Assembly (NCBI RefSeq): GCF_000621145.1
Contig: NZ_JHZB01000005.1
Coordinates: 120,086-184,085, forward strand
Reading direction: 5' to 3'
Length of the DNA: 64,000 nt
Origin: Desulfobulbus elongatus DSM 2908
Lineage (GTDB): Bacteria > Desulfobacterota > Desulfobulbia > Desulfobulbales > Desulfobulbaceae
In this document: piece after piece, positions 60,497-64,000 of the stretch
Layout of the letters: each line of letters starts with the position of its first letter
How positions within the stretch are numbered: position 1 is the stretch's first letter
Notes under the pieces: model-generated
Databases searched by the model: none
Seen by the model: the letters and a program-made list of their open reading frames with translations, nothing else
Told to the model about the DNA's origin: nothing
Program-made: the position numbers and the translations under genes

Positions 60497-61873
60497 ATGG
60501 CTGCATATCAGCTCCTCATCATCGGAGGCGGCTTGTCGGGAATCGCGGCCGGTATCCGGGCCGCCCGTTTCGGCCTCAAAACGCTGATCCTCGAACAGCA
60601 CACCCTTCCCGGCGGCCTCAACTCCTACTATCTCCGCCAGGGGCGGCTCCTGGAAACCGGGCTGCACGCCATGACCAACTTCGCGCCGCCCGGCGCCAAG
60701 CAGGCCCCGCTCAACCGGTTGTTCCGCCAGTTGCACCTCTCCCGCAAACGGTTCGAGTTCCACGAACAGCTCGGCTCGGAGATCCGGTTTGCCGGGCGAT
60801 CGTTGCGCTTTGGCAACGATTCCGCCCTGCTGGAGGCGGCGATCGACCGCGAGTTTCCCGAGGCCGTCGACCGGTTCCGGCAACTCAAAGAGGCGATCGC
60901 GGCCTGCGATCCCTTTGCCGCCGCGCCCTGGCGGTCCGCCCGGCAGTTTCTCGCCGAACACCTGCGTCATCCGCTCCTGGAAGACATGCTCCTCTTGCCG
61001 TTGATGATCTACGGCAACGCCGAGGAGCACGACATGGACCTCGGCCAGTTCGTGATCATGTTCCGGGCCGTATTCGAGGAGGGCTTTTTCCGGCCCGGCG
61101 GAACCATGCGCGAATTCCTCGACCTGCTGGTACGGCAGTACCGCGAGTTCGGCGGCGAGCTCCGCTACCGCAGCCCGGTGGCGGCCATCGAGACCGACGG
61201 CGAGCGGGTGGTGGGCGTGCGTCTGGAGGACGGCGAGGTGCTGAGTGCCGACACGGTCCTGTCCACGGCCGGCATCCCGGAAACCATGCGGCTCTCCGGC
61301 TGGCAGGGCGACCGGACCCGGTACGCCGGCCGGATGAGCTTCATGGAAACCATCTCGTTCGTTCCCCGCGCCAATGCCGCCTCGCTCGCCCAGGGGCGCA
61401 CCATCGTCTTCTACCACAACGGCCCCCGGCTCGACTACCGGCGGCCCGAGGACTACCTCGACACCTCCTGGGGCGTGATCTGCTTTCCCGGCAATTTTTC
61501 CGGCCTGCCGCCGGAGGACCCGGCGCAGATCCGGGTCACCAACACGGCCAGCTATCCCCGATGGCACGGGCTTGCCGCCGAAGCCTACGGTCCGGTCAAG
61601 GAGCGGTGGACGCAGGCCGCCGTCATCGCCAGCGAGGAAATCGTTGGGAATTATCGGCCATCCATTGTATATCAGGACAGCTTCACGCCGGTGACCATCG
61701 AGCGATTCACCCGCAAGGCCGAGGGCGCGGTCTATGGCAGCGGGATCAAGATCAGAACCGGCGCGACGCCCTGGGCCAACCTGTTCATCGCCGGCACCGA
61801 CCAGGGCTATCTCGGCATCGTCGGGGCGATGCTGAGCGGGATCACCATCGTCAACCAGCACGTTCTCCGTTAG
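60497..61873 (+). CDS. FAD-dependent oxidoreductase, CrtI/phytoene-desaturase-like (first copy)
   Basis: A 458-residue flavoprotein. The FAD-binding motif is LLIIGGGLSGIAAGIRAARFG at the N-terminus and the C-terminal FAD contact is NLFIAGTDQGYLGIVGAMLSG. In the superfamily of carotenoid desaturases, isomerases and retinol saturases such enzymes add or remove double bonds in isoprenoid or acyl chains. The start is placed at ATG 60497, with a possible TTG 48 bases earlier; no strong ribosome site. It follows the ACP and precedes a second related gene. Confidence 0.8.
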   Translation: MAAYQLLIIGGGLSGIAAGIRAARFGLKTLILEQHTLPGGLNSYYLRQGRLLETGLHAMTNFAPPGAKQAPLNRLFRQLHLSRKRFEFHEQLGSEIRFAGRSLRFGNDSALLEAAIDREFPEAVDRFRQLKEAIAACDPFAAAPWRSARQFLAEHLRHPLLEDMLLLPLMIYGNAEEHDMDLGQFVIMFRAVFEEGFFRPGGTMREFLDLLVRQYREFGGELRYRSPVAAIETDGERVVGVRLEDGEVLSADTVLSTAGIPETMRLSGWQGDRTRYAGRMSFMETISFVPRANAASLAQGRTIVFYHNGPRLDYRRPEDYLDTSWGVICFPGNFSGLPPEDPAQIRVTNTASYPRWHGLAAEAYGPVKERWTQAAVIASEEIVGNYRPSIVYQDSFTPVTIERFTRKAEGAVYGSGIKIRTGATPWANLFIAGTDQGYLGIVGAMLSGITIVNQHVLR

Positions 61874-61954
61874 CCTTGTTCAGGGCAGGCCGCGGCACGG
61901 CCCGCGGTGCGTTGGAAAACGCTGGTTTCATGCCTACCCACGAAACGGAGCGCA

Positions 61955-63364
61955 ATGCAGTACACGCCACTGGATCAGGTGCAGTCCCACTATGACGCCA
62001 TCGTGGTCGGTTCCGGCCTCGGCGGCCTGACCTGCGCCAACCGGCTGGCCGCGGCCGGTCATTCGGTCCTGCTCCTGGAACATCACATCCAGCTCGGCGG
62101 CCTCGCCACCTGGTTCAAGCGCGGCGGCCACATCTTCGACGTCTCCCTGCACGGCTTTCCCTACGGCATGGTCAAAACCTGCCGGAAATACTGGGGCCGG
62201 GCCATCCGCGATGCCATCGTCCAACTGAAGAACATCGTCTTCGACAACCCCCAGTTCTCCCTGCGTACCACCTTCAGCAAGGAGGATTTCATCCGCATCC
62301 TGCAGGAGCGCTTCGGCATACGCAAGACCGTGGTCGACGAGTTCTTCGCCACCGTCGACGCGATGAACTTCTACGACGACCAGCAGATGACCACCCGCGA
62401 GCTGTTCGACCGGTTCTTCCCCGGCCGCAGCGACGTCCACCGGCTGCTGATGGAGCCGATCACCTATGCCAACGGCTCCACCCTGGACGAGCCGGCCATC
62501 ACCTACGGCATCGTCTTCTCCAACTTCATGAACCGGGGCGTCTACACCTTCGAGGGCGGCACCGACAGGCTGATCGGCCTGATGGCCGACGAGCTGCGGG
62601 ACAAGGGGGTCGACATCTGCACCGGCGTCCAGGTGAACCGCATCCTGGTGGAAAAGGGGATAACCGTCGGCGTGGCGGCCAAGGGCCGGGAAATCAGGGC
62701 CCGGGCCGTGGTCTCCAATGCCGGGGTCACCAACACCATCGACAAGCTCGTGGGCCGGGCTCAGTTCGCCTCCGATTTCATCGGCCGGTTCGGCAAGGTG
62801 CGGGTCAACAATTCGAGTTGCCAGGTCTATTTCGGCATCCGCAGGGGCGAGACCATCCCCGATATCGGCGATCTGCTGTTCACCTCCACGGCAGAAGAGT
62901 TTTCCTCCGAGGAGATGCGGCGGATGGACACCAGAAGCCGTACCTTTTCCCTCTACTACCCGAAGACCCGGCCGCAGAACCCGCCGGACCACACCATCGT
63001 CGCCTCGATGAACGCCGACTACGACGACTGGGCCGGTCTCGACCAGGCCGCCTACCGGGCTGCCAAGGAGGCGATGGTCGAGCGCTGCTTCACCGACTTG
63101 GAACGCTATCTTCCCGGTATCCGCGCCAAGGTGGATACGGTGGAGTCGGCCACCCCGCGCACCTTTCACCGCTATACCCTCCACACCAAGGGCAGTTCGT
63201 TCGGCACCAAGTTCGAGGGCCTCGATATTTCCCGCTCCCTGCACAAGGAGATCGGCGGCCTGTTTCACGTCGGCTCGGTGGGCATCATCATGAGCGGCTG
63301 GCTGGGGGCCATCAACTACGGGGTGATCGTGGCCAACGATGTGGACGGCTATTTGCGGGGCTGA
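61955..63364 (+). CDS. FAD-dependent oxidoreductase, CrtI/phytoene-desaturase-like (second copy)
   Basis: A 469-residue paralogue-like enzyme of the preceding gene. FAD motif: AIVVGSGLGGLTCANRLAAAGHSV; substrate-side motif LGGLATWFKRGGHIFDVSLHG; C-terminal HVGSVGIIMSGWLGAINYG. Sequence between the two copies is clearly different, so they are not a recent duplication and may act in sequence. CGGAG lies four bases before ATG 61955. It is the last high-GC gene before the base composition changes. Confidence 0.82.
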   Translation: MQYTPLDQVQSHYDAIVVGSGLGGLTCANRLAAAGHSVLLLEHHIQLGGLATWFKRGGHIFDVSLHGFPYGMVKTCRKYWGRAIRDAIVQLKNIVFDNPQFSLRTTFSKEDFIRILQERFGIRKTVVDEFFATVDAMNFYDDQQMTTRELFDRFFPGRSDVHRLLMEPITYANGSTLDEPAITYGIVFSNFMNRGVYTFEGGTDRLIGLMADELRDKGVDICTGVQVNRILVEKGITVGVAAKGREIRARAVVSNAGVTNTIDKLVGRAQFASDFIGRFGKVRVNNSSCQVYFGIRRGETIPDIGDLLFTSTAEEFSSEEMRRMDTRSRTFSLYYPKTRPQNPPDHTIVASMNADYDDWAGLDQAAYRAAKEAMVERCFTDLERYLPGIRAKVDTVESATPRTFHRYTLHTKGSSFGTKFEGLDISRSLHKEIGGLFHVGSVGIIMSGWLGAINYGVIVANDVDGYLRG

Positions 63365-63382
63365 TGTGAGCTGAGGGAGATT

Positions 63383-63909
63383 ATGGGCCTCTACTTCATG
63401 GATTACGAGATTCCATTACTCAAGGCTTTGATTAAGCTTGGTGGAAAAGCGAAACCGAGCGTGGTTTATCCGGAAGTAGAAAATATCATGGGGCTCAATC
63501 CCGAAGATTTTCCTGAAGAATTCGAAGAGTATAAAAGTGGTGTTTTAAAGTGGAAGAATAAGACGGCTTGGGCTCGCGAATATCTCAAACGTAAACATCA
63601 GTTAGATGGCTCAGAGCGAGGTGTTTGGAAAATTACCGAGACGGGTCAAGAACGCGTTCGTTATTATGAGCAAACGCAGAAAGATCCTGATGATGGTTTA
63701 GCCACATTACAGGGGATTGAAACGACCATCTCAGAAGAAAATATTTCGCCAAAAGAAGGCTTCAAACAGATAGAAAATATTCAAATCCATGAGACCGGCG
63801 GCATCCTAGGCGTTCGCGGTATTGTTTATGAGCCAATCAATGAACAAGGGGTAATTTTGTTGTTTGCTGCACTTTGTCATGAGTTTGATTTTATGATTGA
63901 AGGTATTAG
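63383..63909 (+). pseudogene. Mrr-N winged-helix / nuclease-family protein, apparently interrupted
   Basis: A 5' gene part with base composition near 40% GC, unlike everything to its left. The translated start MGLYFMDYEIPLLKALIKLGG, then GVWKITETGQERVRYYEQ, is the N-terminal winged-helix (Mrr_N) of restriction-system proteins. Residues ~140-175 read GILGVRGIVYEPINEQG then VILLFAALCHEFDFMIEGI, which is the start of a nuclease-like domain (GVxYEPxNEQGV..LF) that normally continues with a FPDC-type motif. Here the text instead runs into the sequence CAGCCCGTTGAAAAAGCC, which looks like an insertion sequence end, and the family similarity stops. GGGAGATT precedes the ATG, so it was once expressed. 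Confidence 0.6.
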
Positions 63910-64000
63910 CAGCCCGTTGAAAAAGCCATGTTTCCGGGAGCATGCACTCGGTACGGCACGCCAAGCCGATCAAGACAAACCGGCACCGGTCAAAACATGC
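63910..64000. mobile_element. probable left end of an insertion sequence (continues past the window)
   Basis: CAGCCCGTTGAAAAAGCC (63910-63927) resembles the terminal inverted repeats of several transposon families, in which a CAGxCxGTTGAAAAA core is frequent. It coincides with the point where the upstream gene leaves its family pattern and GC content rises again. No transposase is visible in the remaining 73 bases; the other end and target duplication are outside the window. Confidence 0.4.

Overview
The window is high-GC (roughly 60%) bacterial chromosome with dense, mostly single-copy housekeeping genes. Gene content suggests a deltaproteobacterial sulfate reducer, most likely in the Desulfobulbaceae or a relative: a 327-residue malate dehydrogenase, acetyl-CoA synthetase, DUF3373-like porin, a giant PPDK-like protein, a small coiled-coil protein of the type seen in Desulfobacterota, and PgeF, PcnB, ClpSA and HolA versions of that flavour. 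This placement rests on recalled resemblance only. There are no rRNA, tRNA or CRISPR loci.

Layout. 1-1600: aspS (cut by the edge) and hisS on the minus strand. 1900-5900: a flavin NPD-type oxidoreductase, pcnB, an EEP-family hydrolase and, convergent, pgeF. 5900-10500: a porin, then clpS-clpA. 10500-18000: holA behind a large lipoprotein of unknown type, a DMT exporter, a DUF2905 protein, an RluA-type pseudouridine synthase whose usual N-terminal domain is a separate overlapping gene, and a LysM protein. 18100-27300: mdh, a Nudix hydrolase, a radical SAM protein, a four-part c-di-GMP enzyme, a DUF2145 lipoprotein, ppnP and a membrane protein. 27400-34800: a copper ATPase and a 1,419-residue PPDK-like protein. 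35000-38400: DUF486 protein, nucleoside deaminase, secreted RNase T2, coiled-coil protein, periplasmic CuZn SOD and a universal stress protein. 38600-47600: the potassium operon kdpABC-[sensor-like protein]-kdpD-kdpE. 47800-53400: thioredoxin-like protein, PfkB kinase, DUF2971 protein, KdnB-like dehydrogenase, MFS transporter and DUF2892 protein. 53400-58900: acs with a structured leader and mini-ORF, then alaS. 58850-63364: a ketoacyl synthase, an acyl carrier protein and two CrtI-like FAD oxidoreductases, which look like one lipid or polyketide pathway. 63365-64000: an abrupt fall to about 40% GC, with a nuclease-family gene that seems to be cut by an insertion sequence end.

The strongest candidates for something undescribed are the repeat-containing lipoprotein with a caspase-like C-terminus (11925-14414), the KAS-ACP-FAD-FAD cassette (58852-63364), the one-helix four-helix-bundle protein inside the kdp operon (42162-43082), the PPDK-like giant (30495-34754), and the mini-ORF whose stop overlaps the acs start (53853-53930).
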